Positions 32,821-41,248 of a stretch of DNA of 64,000 bases are shown in pieces (within the stretch, counting starts at the first letter, position 1; each line of letters starts with the position of its first letter). The notes below the pieces were generated by a model, which was not told the origin of the DNA, made no database searches, and saw only the letters and a program-made list of their open reading frames with translations. A program made the translations under genes and the position numbers. Location of the stretch: the NCBI RefSeq assembly GCF_004345665.1, contig NZ_SLWR01000017.1, positions 108,620 through 172,619 of the forward strand, written 5' to 3'. Source of the DNA: Kribbella antiqua (GTDB lineage Bacteria; Actinomycetota; Actinomycetes; Propionibacteriales; Kribbellaceae).

Positions 32821-34611
32821 ATGGCCAGAAGACGGCTGGCGGCAGTATCCCTTGCCGCCGTGGCGACGCTAATGCTCGCCGCATGCAGTAGTGGTGGCGG
32901 ATCGACCACCGGATCCGGCAGTACCGCGGCCACGCCGGTCACCGGCGGCACCCTGAACATGCTCGGGGCCGGCGATGTCGACTACATGGATCCGAACCTC
33001 AGCTACTACTCGGTCGGCTACCTGAATCTGCGGATGTGGAGCCGGCAGCTGTTCACCTACCCGGCCGATCCCGGTAGCGACAACACCAAGCCGGTGGCCG
33101 ATCTGGCCACCGAGATCCCGACCACGGACAACGGCGGGATCAGTGCCGACGGGAAGACCTACACGATCCACATCCGGCCCGGCGCGCAGTGGAACACCAC
33201 CCCGGCCCGCCAGGTCACCGCCGAGGACATGGTCCGCGGCGTGAAGCGGACCGCGAACCCGGTGCAGCCGTTCGGCGGCATCCCCGACTTCGCCAACCTG
33301 ATCGTCGGGTACAAGGCGTTCGCGGACGGATTCGCCAAGGTGGCCAAGACGCCGGCCGCGATCCAGGAGTACATCGACAAGACGCCGCTGCCCGGGGTGG
33401 TCGCGAAGGACCAGACCACGGTCGAGTTCCACCTGACCCAGCCGGCCACCTACTTCGTCGACATGCTGACGCTGCCGGCCTTCTCGCCGGCCCCGGTCGA
33501 GGTGCTCAAGTACCTGCCGGCCAGCACCGAGCTGGGCAACAACTTCCCGTCCGACGGCCCGTACAAGGTCGACTCGTGGGTGCCGACCAAGTCCATCTCG
33601 TACTCGCGGAACCCGGCCTGGAACGCCTCCACCGACACGGTCCGCAAGGCGTACGTCGACAAGATCCTCGTCAACGAGACCGTCAGTCAGGACTCGATCC
33701 AGCAGCAACTGCAGACCGGGACACCGAGTGCGGACCTCGAGTTCGACGTCGGCCCGCCACCGTCGCAGCTGCCGGCCCTGATCGCCAAGAAGGACCCGAA
33801 CCTGAACCTGGGCATGACCGCGTCCAGCAACCCGTACGTCATCTACAACACCGTCTCGCCGAACAACAACAAGGCGCTGGCGAACGTGAAGGTACGGCAA
33901 GCGATCAGCTACGCGATCAACCGCGCCAACATCCTGCAGGTGCTCGGCGGCCCGACGGTCAACCCGCCGCTCACCCACGTGCTGCCGGACAACATCACCG
34001 GCTCCAAGCAGATCGACCCGTATCCGTACAACGTGGACAAGGCCAAGCAGCTGCTGGCCGAGGCCGGCTACCCGCACCTGACCCTGAAGTTCCTTTACCG
34101 GAACGCATCCGAGGGCAGTAGCAAGGCATTCCAGACCATCCAGCAGGATCTGTCCAAGGCCGGTATCACCGTGGAAGGCGTACCGTCGCCGAATGCGGAC
34201 TTCTACGTGAAGTACCTGCAGGTGCCGACTGTCGCGCAGCGCGGGGTCTGGGACCTGTCGCTGGCCGGCTGGGGTGCTGACTGGTACGGCAACGCGGCCC
34301 TGTCGTTCTTCAACCCGCTGTTCTCCGGCGAGCCGTCGTACCCGCCGATCGGTAGCAACTTCGGTCTCTACAACAGCCCGACGACCAACGCACTGATCGA
34401 GCAGGCCGCCAAGGCGACCAGCGCGGACCAGGCGGCGGACCTCTGGGCGAAGGCTGACGCGCAGGTGATGGCGGATGCGCCGTTCTACCCGCTCACCAAC
34501 CCGAAGAACGCCAACTACCACGCACCGCAGGTGCACAACGCGGTCTATGTGCCGGCGATGCAGATGTTCGACCCGACGAATGTCTGGCTCGACAAGGACA
34601 AGCAGGGCTAG
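32821..34611 (+). CDS. Peptide/oligopeptide-binding lipoprotein (SBP family 5)
   Basis: 596 residues behind GGAGGAGG. A basic signal peptide ends at LMLAAC (Cys22), followed by a Gly/Ser linker. The mature protein is a family 5 binding fold (PVADLATEIPTTDNGGISADGKTYTI, KVRQAISYAINRANILQ). It is the first gene of a five-gene transporter operon, in the order binding protein, two ATPases, DppC, DppB. The ligand is probably a peptide, but family 5 also takes sugars and nickel complexes. Confidence 0.92.
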   Translation: MARRRLAAVSLAAVATLMLAACSSGGGSTTGSGSTAATPVTGGTLNMLGAGDVDYMDPNLSYYSVGYLNLRMWSRQLFTYPADPGSDNTKPVADLATEIPTTDNGGISADGKTYTIHIRPGAQWNTTPARQVTAEDMVRGVKRTANPVQPFGGIPDFANLIVGYKAFADGFAKVAKTPAAIQEYIDKTPLPGVVAKDQTTVEFHLTQPATYFVDMLTLPAFSPAPVEVLKYLPASTELGNNFPSDGPYKVDSWVPTKSISYSRNPAWNASTDTVRKAYVDKILVNETVSQDSIQQQLQTGTPSADLEFDVGPPPSQLPALIAKKDPNLNLGMTASSNPYVIYNTVSPNNNKALANVKVRQAISYAINRANILQVLGGPTVNPPLTHVLPDNITGSKQIDPYPYNVDKAKQLLAEAGYPHLTLKFLYRNASEGSSKAFQTIQQDLSKAGITVEGVPSPNADFYVKYLQVPTVAQRGVWDLSLAGWGADWYGNAALSFFNPLFSGEPSYPPIGSNFGLYNSPTTNALIEQAAKATSADQAADLWAKADAQVMADAPFYPLTNPKNANYHAPQVHNAVYVPAMQMFDPTNVWLDKDKQG

Positions 34612-34616
34612 ACCTC

Positions 34617-35597
34617 ATGGCCCTGCTTGAAGTAAGGGATCTTCGGGTCTCCTTCGACACCCCGGACGGCGCCGTCCGCGCCGTCCGGGGCCTGTCGTTC
34701 GACGTGGAAGCCGGCCAGACGCTGGCGGTGGTGGGCGAATCCGGCTCCGGCAAAAGCGTCGCCACCCAGACCATCACCGGCCTGACCCGCGGCGCACAAG
34801 TCTCCGGTACGGCGTTCTTCGACGGCACCGACCTGATCAGCGCGGATCAGGCCACCCTGCGAAGGCTGCGCGGGGCCCAGATCGGGATGATCTTCCAGGA
34901 CCCGCTGTCCAGCCTGCACCCGCACTACCGGATCGGCTGGCAGATCGTCGAGATGATCCGGGCGCACGACAGGGAGATCAGCAAGCAGGCGGCCCGGCGC
35001 CGGGCCGCGGAACTGCTCACGCTGGTCGGCATCCCGCGCGCGGCCGAGCGGATCGACGACTACCCGCATCAGTTCTCCGGCGGGATGCGGCAACGGGTGA
35101 TGATCGCGATGGCGATGGCTCTCGACCCGGCGCTGCTGATCGCGGACGAGCCGACCACCGCGCTCGACGTGACCGTGCAGGCACAGGTGCTGAACGTGAT
35201 GCGCCGGCTGCAGGACCAGTTCGGTACGGCGATCATTCTCATCACCCACGACCTCGGCGTAGTGGCGGAGATGGCCGACGAGGTGGTCGTGATGTACGCC
35301 GGCTCGGCGATGGAACGGGCGCCACGGCGCGACATCTTCTACCGCAACCATCATCCTTATACACAAGGGCTTCTGGCCTCACTGCCGGCTCGCAGCAGCG
35401 AGCGGCTGACCCCGATCCCCGGGAGCCCGCCGAGCCTGATCAGCTTGCCGCCCGGATGCCCGTTCGCTACGAGGTGCCCACACGTGTTCGACAAATGCCG
35501 GGCTGAAGCGCCGCCGTTGATCGACGTCGGCGGCGACCCGCGCCACCAATCGGCGTGCTGGCTTCCCCACGACCTGAGTGAGGCGATCGCGTCATGA
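34617..35597 (+). CDS. Peptide ABC transporter ATP-binding protein, DppD/OppD type
   Basis: 326 residues with Walker A GESGSGKS, signature FSGGMRQR and Walker B LLIADEPT. The C-terminal oligopeptide domain carries four cysteines of the iron-sulfur-like motif (CPFATRCPHVFDKC and a later C). Its stop overlaps the next start as ATGA. Confidence 0.93.
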   Translation: MALLEVRDLRVSFDTPDGAVRAVRGLSFDVEAGQTLAVVGESGSGKSVATQTITGLTRGAQVSGTAFFDGTDLISADQATLRRLRGAQIGMIFQDPLSSLHPHYRIGWQIVEMIRAHDREISKQAARRRAAELLTLVGIPRAAERIDDYPHQFSGGMRQRVMIAMAMALDPALLIADEPTTALDVTVQAQVLNVMRRLQDQFGTAIILITHDLGVVAEMADEVVVMYAGSAMERAPRRDIFYRNHHPYTQGLLASLPARSSERLTPIPGSPPSLISLPPGCPFATRCPHVFDKCRAEAPPLIDVGGDPRHQSACWLPHDLSEAIAS

Positions 35598-36607
35598 ACG
35601 AGGTGTTGCTGAAGGTGGAGGACGTCCGGAAGGAGTTCCCCACGCATTCGCGGGAAGTGGTCCGGGCGGTCGATGGGGTCTCCCTCGAGGTTCGCAAGGG
35701 CGAGACGCTCGGCCTGGTCGGCGAGACCGGCTGCGGCAAGTCGACCCTGGCCCGCTGCATGGCTCACTTGTACGACGTGACGTCGGGCTCGGTCTGGTTC
35801 GACGGGGCCGAGATCAGCAGTCTGTCGCGGCGGGCGATGCGGCCGGTCCGCCGAGAGGTGCAGGTGATCTTCCAGGATCCGTACGGCTCCCTGAACCCGC
35901 GGCGACGGGTCGGCTCGATCATCGGCGACCCGTTCGCGATCCACGGCATCGCGTCGGGGGCGCAGCGGAAGAAGAAGGTGCAGGAGCTGATGGAGCTGGT
36001 CGGGCTGAATCCCGAGCACTACAACAGGTTTCCTGCCGAGTTCTCCGGTGGCCAACGGCAACGAATCGGCGTGGCTCGGGCGCTCGCGCTGCGGCCGAAG
36101 CTAGTGATCTGCGACGAACCGGTGTCGGCGCTGGACGTATCGATCCAGGCGCAGATCATCAACCTGCTGGCGGATCTGCAGCGGGAGTTCGACCTGACCT
36201 ATGTGTTCATCTCGCACGACCTCTCGGTGGTCCGGCATGTGAGTGACCGGATCGCGGTCATGTACCTCGGCAAGATCGTCGAGCTCGCTCCGACCAGCGA
36301 GCTGTTCGGTCAGACCAGGCACCCGTACACGCGGGCGCTGCTGTCGGCGTTGCCGGTGGCGGATCCGGATACGGCGGACAGTCGCGAGCAGATCATCCTC
36401 GGCGGCGACATCCCGGCCGCGACGAACCCGCCGGCGGGGTGCAGGTTCCACACTCGCTGTCCCAAGGCGCGGGCTGACTGCGCCGCCGGTGAGCCGCCGC
36501 TGGTCGCCGTACTCGATGACGCGGACAACCATCGGACCGCCTGCATCCATCCGTTGACCCTCGGCGAGGACCTGTCCACCGCCGTACCCGACTTGAAGGC
36601 GTCATGA
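35594..36607 (+). CDS. Peptide ABC transporter ATP-binding protein, DppF/OppF type
   Basis: 337 residues: Walker A GETGCGKS, signature FSGGQRQR, Walker B LVICDEPV, and the C-terminal CRFHTRCPKARADC motif. It pairs with the DppD-type ATPase. ATGA overlaps occur at both ends, showing tight translational coupling. Confidence 0.93.
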   Translation: MNEVLLKVEDVRKEFPTHSREVVRAVDGVSLEVRKGETLGLVGETGCGKSTLARCMAHLYDVTSGSVWFDGAEISSLSRRAMRPVRREVQVIFQDPYGSLNPRRRVGSIIGDPFAIHGIASGAQRKKKVQELMELVGLNPEHYNRFPAEFSGGQRQRIGVARALALRPKLVICDEPVSALDVSIQAQIINLLADLQREFDLTYVFISHDLSVVRHVSDRIAVMYLGKIVELAPTSELFGQTRHPYTRALLSALPVADPDTADSREQIILGGDIPAATNPPAGCRFHTRCPKARADCAAGEPPLVAVLDDADNHRTACIHPLTLGEDLSTAVPDLKAS

Positions 36608-37530
36608 CTACCGCGCTCGACCTGGTGGAGGTCGGAACCGAGGCGCCGGCGATCGAGGGGCGGAGCCCGTTCGTCCTGGCGTTGCGGCGGTTGCGGCGGG
36701 ACAAGGTGGCGATGATCTCGCTGGCGGTGATCGTGCTGATCGTGCTGATGGCGATCTTCGCGCCGGTCTTCGCGGCGATCACCGGGCACCCGCCGAACGA
36801 GCAGTACCGCCAGATCGGCCTGACGCCGGACGGTTTGCCCCGCGGACCGAACAGCACGTTCTGGCTGGGCACGGACGACCTCGGTCGCGACGTCCTGGTC
36901 CGGATCGCCTACGGCGCCCGCGTCTCGCTGCTGGTGGGCGTCATCGCGACCGCCATCACTGTTGCCATCGGCGTCGTACTCGGTCTGGCCGCGGGGTTCC
37001 TCGGTGGGATCGTCGACACGGTGCTGGCGCGGCTGATCGACGTCGTACTGTCGGTGCCCTTCCTGCTGGTGGCGATCGCGTTGGTGTCGGTCACGGGGCC
37101 GAGCCTGACGGTGACAGTGCTGGTGATCGGGTTCTTCAGCTGGGCGTCGGTCGCCAGGATCGTCCGCGGTCAGGTGCTGTCGTTGCGGGAGCGGGAGTTC
37201 GTCGAGGCGGCGCGGTCCCTGGGGGCCGGCGACACGCGGATCATGTTCGTGGACGTGCTGCCGAACGTGCTCGCGCCGGTGATCGTCTACACCACGCTGC
37301 TGATCCCGGTGGTGATCGTGACGCAGGCGACGTTGTCGTTCCTCGGGCTCGGCCTCCCGCCGCCGACCGCGGACTGGGGCGGGATGATCAGCGAGTCGCA
37401 GAACTACTACACGACCGCCTGGTGGTTCATCATGTTCCCCGGTCTGGCGCTGCTGATCACGACGCTCGCGTTCAACCTGTTCGGTGACGGCGTCCGGGAC
37501 GCCTTCGATCCACGCGCGGATCGGAGCTAG
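36604..37530 (+). CDS. Peptide ABC transporter permease, DppC/OppC type
   Basis: 308 residues with an N-terminal membrane helix, a periplasmic loop containing the GTDDLGRDV motif typical of DppC, and five further helices. The EAA region is EFVEAARSLGAGDTRIMFVDVLPN. In most dpp operons the DppB-type gene precedes DppC; here it follows. Confidence 0.92.
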   Translation: MTTALDLVEVGTEAPAIEGRSPFVLALRRLRRDKVAMISLAVIVLIVLMAIFAPVFAAITGHPPNEQYRQIGLTPDGLPRGPNSTFWLGTDDLGRDVLVRIAYGARVSLLVGVIATAITVAIGVVLGLAAGFLGGIVDTVLARLIDVVLSVPFLLVAIALVSVTGPSLTVTVLVIGFFSWASVARIVRGQVLSLREREFVEAARSLGAGDTRIMFVDVLPNVLAPVIVYTTLLIPVVIVTQATLSFLGLGLPPPTADWGGMISESQNYYTTAWWFIMFPGLALLITTLAFNLFGDGVRDAFDPRADRS

Positions 37531-37532
37531 TC

Positions 37533-37613
37533 ATGGCGCTGTTCGGGTGGGGCAACTACTGGATCGACTCTTCCAACGGCACGAGCAGGAGACTGCGATG
37601 GCTCTTTTTCTGA
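37533..37613 (+). CDS. Possible 26-residue leader ORF between dppC and dppB
   Basis: MALFGWGNYWIDSSNGTSRR begins two bases after the DppC stop, behind GGAG. It ends 15 bases inside the DppB gene in another frame. Its start resembles that of DppB (MALF). Translation of it would place ribosomes across the DppB initiation site. It may be only a coupling device or chance; no homology is claimed. Confidence 0.3.
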   Translation: MALFGWGNYWIDSSNGTSRRLRWLFF

Positions 37614-38557
37614 TCCGCCGGATCGGGCACGGCATCCTGGTCCTCTGGCTGATCACCGTCGCGGTGTTCGCACTGTTCTTCGTTGCTCCGAGCAACGTGG
37701 CGCAGACGCTGGCCGGGCGGCAGGCGACGCCGGAGACGATTGCCCTGATCAAGCATCGGCTCGGGTTGGATCTGCCGGTCTGGAAGCAGTACCTGCACTT
37801 CGTGGAGAACGCCGTACGGGGGAACCTCGGGTACGACTACTACCACCAGGTGCCGGTGACGAAGATCATCGGGCAGGCGTTGCCGATCACGGTCTCGCTG
37901 GCGCTGGGAGCCGCCGTACTGTGGTTGCTGCTCGGAGTGTTCAATGGGGTGATCTCGGCGGTGCATCCGCGGTCGCTGGCGGATCGCGGGCTGACGCTGT
38001 TCTCGTTGTTCTTCTACTCGTTCCCGTCGTTCCTCCTCGGGTTGCTGCTGCTGTACTTCCTGTATTTCCGGCTCACGCTGGCTGGGTATCGCTGGTTCCC
38101 GGCGGGTGGGTACTCGGCGTTCGGGGCCGGAGCCGGCGCGTGGTTCCAGCACCTGCTGCTCCCGTGGGTCGCGCTGGCTTTGTTGCTGGCGGCAACCTAT
38201 ACGCGGTTGACCCGCGGGTCGATGCTCGACGTATTGGGTGAGGACTACATCCGGACGGCCCGCTCGAAAGGCATCCGGGAGAGCCGCGTGATCGTGCGGC
38301 ACGGACTGCGCAGCGCACTGACGCCGGTGGTCACGCAGTTCGGCATCGACCTCGGCCAGCTGATCGGCGGCGTCGTCGTCACCGAAACCGTCTTCAGCCT
38401 CCCCGGCCTCGGCCAAACCGCCGTCGTCGCCATCAACCAGCAAGACCTCCCCGTCATCATCGGCATAGTCCTCTTCGCCTCCGCCGCCGTAGTCGTCTGC
38501 AACATCCTGGTAGACATCGCCTACGCCTTCCTGGACCCGCGGGTGCGCCTCCACTAG
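37598..38557 (+). CDS. Peptide ABC transporter permease, DppB/OppB type
   Basis: 319 residues from ATG 37598 behind CAGGAG. Six membrane helices. The N-terminal FLIRRIGHGILVLWLITVAVF and the EAA region (DYIRTARSKGIRESRVIVRHGLR) are standard. The frame is open further upstream, but that part overlaps DppC. Confidence 0.92.
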   Translation: MALFLIRRIGHGILVLWLITVAVFALFFVAPSNVAQTLAGRQATPETIALIKHRLGLDLPVWKQYLHFVENAVRGNLGYDYYHQVPVTKIIGQALPITVSLALGAAVLWLLLGVFNGVISAVHPRSLADRGLTLFSLFFYSFPSFLLGLLLLYFLYFRLTLAGYRWFPAGGYSAFGAGAGAWFQHLLLPWVALALLLAATYTRLTRGSMLDVLGEDYIRTARSKGIRESRVIVRHGLRSALTPVVTQFGIDLGQLIGGVVVTETVFSLPGLGQTAVVAINQQDLPVIIGIVLFASAAVVVCNILVDIAYAFLDPRVRLH

Positions 38558-38574
38558 TTCGGTACCGTGTTGCC

Positions 38575-39573
38575 ATGGCGATCGTGGTGTACGGCGCGGG
38601 TGGGATTGGGTGTTATGTCGGGGGGCGGTTGGCGGCGGGTGGGGCAGCGGTGGTGTTTGTGGGGCGGCAGCGGGTGGCGGATGAGTTGGGGGCGCATGGG
38701 CTGCGGCTGACGGATTATCTGGGGGCGGATCTGCGCGTCGCGGCGGAGGACGTGCGGTACGAGACGTCGCCTGCGGCGGCCGCGGAGGCGGATCTGGTGT
38801 TGGTGACGGTGAAGTCTGCCGCGACCGAAAGTGCGGCCGCCGAACTGGCCGAGGTGCTGAAGCCGGGTGCGATCGTGGTCAGCTTCCAAAACGGCGTACG
38901 CAACGGCGAGCTGCTGCGGGAGCGGCTGAAGGATCAGGTCGTGCTGACGGGGATGGTCCCGTTCAACGTGCTGAATCGCGGCGGCGGGGTCTTCCATCAG
39001 GGCACGGAGGGTGCGCTCGACGTGCAGCGGCATCCAGGGTTGGCGCCGTACGTCGATGCGTTCGCGCGGGCCGGGCTGCCGTTGAAGCAGCACGACGACA
39101 TCCTGCCCGTGCAATGGGCGAAGCTGCTGCTGAACCTCAACAACCCGATCAACGCGCTGTCGGATCTCCCGTTGCGGGACGAGTTGTCGCAGCGCGCCTT
39201 CCGTCGTTGCCTCGCCGCCGCCCAGGCCGAAACCCTGGCGCTCCTCGATGCCAAAGGCATCAAACCGGCCCAGCTCCTGCCGATCCCGATGAACCGCTTC
39301 CCGATGATCCTCCGGCTGCCCGACTTCCTCTTCCGCCGCCTCGCCGGCAAGATGCTCGCGATCGACCCGCTGGCCCGGACGTCCATGTGGGAGGACCTCG
39401 AGGCCGATCGCCGTACCGAAGTCGACTACCTGAACGGCGAAGTCGTCCGCCTCGCCGAGTCCCTCGGCCGCACCGCTCCCGTGAACAGCAAGCTCACCCA
39501 GCTAATCCACGAAGCCGAATCCACCCGCCGCTCGTGGTCCGGGCCGGACCTCCTACGGGAACTCCAGCGGTAG
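38575..39573 (+). CDS. 2-dehydropantoate 2-reductase-like (ketopantoate reductase)
   Basis: 332 residues. The NADPH-binding start AIVVYGAGGIGCYVGGRLA and the mid-domain VSFQNGVRNGELL are typical of PanE/ApbA. The catalytic lysine of the C-terminal domain is likely in PVQWAKLLLNLNNPINAL. The enzyme would make pantoate for coenzyme A. Family members near non-pantothenate genes sometimes have other keto-acid substrates, so the role is probable rather than certain. Confidence 0.85.
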   Translation: MAIVVYGAGGIGCYVGGRLAAGGAAVVFVGRQRVADELGAHGLRLTDYLGADLRVAAEDVRYETSPAAAAEADLVLVTVKSAATESAAAELAEVLKPGAIVVSFQNGVRNGELLRERLKDQVVLTGMVPFNVLNRGGGVFHQGTEGALDVQRHPGLAPYVDAFARAGLPLKQHDDILPVQWAKLLLNLNNPINALSDLPLRDELSQRAFRRCLAAAQAETLALLDAKGIKPAQLLPIPMNRFPMILRLPDFLFRRLAGKMLAIDPLARTSMWEDLEADRRTEVDYLNGEVVRLAESLGRTAPVNSKLTQLIHEAESTRRSWSGPDLLRELQR

Positions 39574-40452
39574 CGTCGCCAGGACCCGGATGCTGACAGT
39601 TCCGTAGCTGAAGCCGAGGTGCTCGTTGAGCCGGCGCATGTTCTCGTTGCCCTGCTGGGTCCAGGTGTAGATCTCGGTGATGCCGTGCTCCGCGGCCCAG
39701 GCCATGCTGGTCCGTTTGAGCGTTGACGCGACCGCCTTGCCACGCCATTCCCGTCGTACGGCGGTATACGCGACCTCGGCCCGCTCCGGACGGTCGGTGT
39801 CGAGCATCAGACCCGCCACCCCGATCACATCCTCGCCCACGACGGCCATGAACATCGCCGATGGGTCGTTGATCCACTCGGTCGCCCACTCCTGCGGCGA
39901 TACGTCCAGCGCGCTGGGCACGTCCATGTCAGGGAGGGTCGGCAGCGCCACCTGCTCGTAGGCCTTGGCCCACAGCTCCGGCCGCTCCGCGACGGTCACC
40001 ACCTGATAGTCCGATGGTGTCGTTGGCCACGGTTCGTCGCCGATCCGGCGTACTTGCTCGACTTGTCTGCCGATCTCGGCGAAACCGAAGCGGTGCGCGA
40101 ACGCCAGCGAGCCTTCCTCCTCCACACCGGAGGTCGCGCGTTCGTAGCCCTGGGCAACGGCATGGTCCGACAGCGCCCGCAGTAGTTGAGTGCCGACACC
40201 TTGCCGACGCGAATCCGGACGTACGCGCGGTACGACGAAGGCCCGACCGCTTTCGCTGGAACGATCCGACAGCCCGCTTCCGACTACCTCGCCGTCAAGT
40301 TCGGCAAGCAGCAGGAGGCGTTGCGGCGTCTCCAGCTCTTGAAGCTCGGCCACAGTCAGCGCCCGCTCATCCGGCTGCACCGCGATCCGGACGTCACGCC
40401 ACGCGCCATAGTCCGCGTCCGATTGAACCGGCCGTATCTCCACCCCACCCAT
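39553..40452 (-). CDS. GNAT acetyltransferase with two GNAT domains
   Basis: 299 residues. The first GNAT half has VRPDSRRQGVGTQLLRALSD. The second (from about 150) has TAVRREWRGKAVASTLKRTSM and ends with MRRLNEHLGFSYG. Tandem GNAT proteins of this type include mycothiol-synthase-like and antibiotic-modifying enzymes; the substrate is unknown. The ATG at 40452 abuts its Shine-Dalgarno, so the GTG three codons later may be the true start. The 3' end overlaps PanE by 21 bases. Confidence 0.82.
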   Translation of the reverse strand: MGGVEIRPVQSDADYGAWRDVRIAVQPDERALTVAELQELETPQRLLLLAELDGEVVGSGLSDRSSESGRAFVVPRVRPDSRRQGVGTQLLRALSDHAVAQGYERATSGVEEEGSLAFAHRFGFAEIGRQVEQVRRIGDEPWPTTPSDYQVVTVAERPELWAKAYEQVALPTLPDMDVPSALDVSPQEWATEWINDPSAMFMAVVGEDVIGVAGLMLDTDRPERAEVAYTAVRREWRGKAVASTLKRTSMAWAAEHGITEIYTWTQQGNENMRRLNEHLGFSYGTVSIRVLATLPLEFP

Positions 40453-40499
40453 CTCCTCAGCATGCCGCAGCGGCGGCCAAAGCGCTCGGCGGGCTCAGT

Positions 40500-41057
40500 T
40501 CATAGCCGTGCGGCCGGCGGAAGGAGGGCCGGGTCGGCGATCCTCCAGTCGCGCGGAGCCGAGCCGAGCTGGTCCAGTTGGAGGATGCACCAGGGCGAGA
40601 GGTCGGGGACGTCGCGGATCTCCGCCCAGCTGATCCAGCGGTACGACGCCACCTCTGCAGGGTCGGGGACGACTTCGCCGGACCAGTGGACACGGTAGAC
40701 CGGGCAGAGCTCGTTCTCGACTACGCCGGTCGGCATCTCGGCGCGGTAGCGGAACTCCGGGAGGATCAGATCAACCTCGGCGGCGACGATCCCGAGCTCG
40801 TCGACGAGCCTTCGCCGTACGGCGTCCTGCACCGGCTCACCCGGCAATGGGTGCCCGCAGCAACTGTTCGTCCAGACGCCCGGCCAGGTCCGTTTGCCGA
40901 AGGCCCGCTGCGTGAGCAGCACCCGGTCCTCGTCGTCGATGACGTAGCTGGAGAACGCCAGGTGCAGCGGCGTCGCGGCGTGATGGACCGTCGCCTTCGC
41001 CTCGGTTCCGATCGCCCGTCCGGCCTCGTCCAGCAGTATTACTCGCTCCTCCGTCAC
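40500..41057 (-). CDS. idi: Isopentenyl-diphosphate delta-isomerase, type 1
   Basis: 185 residues from GTG 41057, the usual size of bacterial type 1 Idi. The catalytic cysteine lies in TNSCCGHPLPGE and the catalytic glutamate in VENELCPVY. The Nudix-like fold is intact. It interconverts IPP and DMAPP for isoprenoid synthesis. An open frame running further upstream overlaps the tyrS leader and is not coding. The start is only about 24 bases from the predicted tyrS transcription start on the other strand. Confidence 0.93.
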   Translation of the reverse strand: MTEERVILLDEAGRAIGTEAKATVHHAATPLHLAFSSYVIDDEDRVLLTQRAFGKRTWPGVWTNSCCGHPLPGEPVQDAVRRRLVDELGIVAAEVDLILPEFRYRAEMPTGVVENELCPVYRVHWSGEVVPDPAEVASYRWISWAEIRDVPDLSPWCILQLDQLGSAPRDWRIADPALLPPAARL

Positions 41058-41068
41058 ACCGTCGATGC

Positions 41069-41074
41069 TATGGT
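41069..41074 (+). promoter_or_regulatory. Probable -10 box of the tyrS leader transcript
   Basis: TATGGT fits TANNNT and lies 14 bases before the leader-peptide ATG. No strong -35 was identified. Confidence 0.45.
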
Positions 41075-41087
41075 GTTGTACGTGAAC

Positions 41088-41138
41088 ATGCGTGCTGTGG
41101 TGTATCGACCGGCTCTGGGAGGGGCCGGCGTTCGGTAG
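41088..41138 (+). CDS. tyrS leader peptide, 16 residues
   Basis: ATG 41088 begins MRAVVYRPALGGAGVR and a stop, with one Tyr codon (TAT). An in-frame upstream ATG at 41070 would add MVLYVN with a second Tyr codon, but it overlaps the -10 box. It lies between the promoter and an intrinsic terminator ahead of tyrosyl-tRNA synthetase, the layout of ribosome-mediated attenuation. Confidence 0.5.
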   Translation: MRAVVYRPALGGAGVR

Positions 41139-41168
41139 TACCCACAACTCGCTCCACCCAGAGCCTCC

Positions 41169-41197
41169 GAGGCAGGAACCATCCGGGTTCCTGCCTC
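41169..41197 (+). terminator. Intrinsic terminator in the tyrS leader
   Basis: GAGGCAGGAACC pairs exactly with GGTTCCTGCCTC around a 5-base loop and is followed by TTT. It sits 52 bases before the tyrS start, so it would attenuate tyrS. Upstream, GGCTCTGGG (41111-41119) can pair with CCCAGAGCC (41157-41165). Confidence 0.8.
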
Positions 41198-41248
41198 TTT
41201 CCGTTGCCGGAGGCGCTGGCTGGGTGCCTCCATGCTGAGAGGAAACCC

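Noticed and set aside
37533..37613. Lasso-peptide precursor (core-like GWGNYWID)
   Set aside because: The leader would be only four residues, there is no Thr at the penultimate leader position, and no B/C maturation genes are nearby.
41080..41248. T-box riboswitch before tyrS
   Set aside because: The conserved UGGNACCGCG antiterminator sequence was not found and the leader is short. Peptide-based attenuation is the better reading, though a covariance search would settle it.
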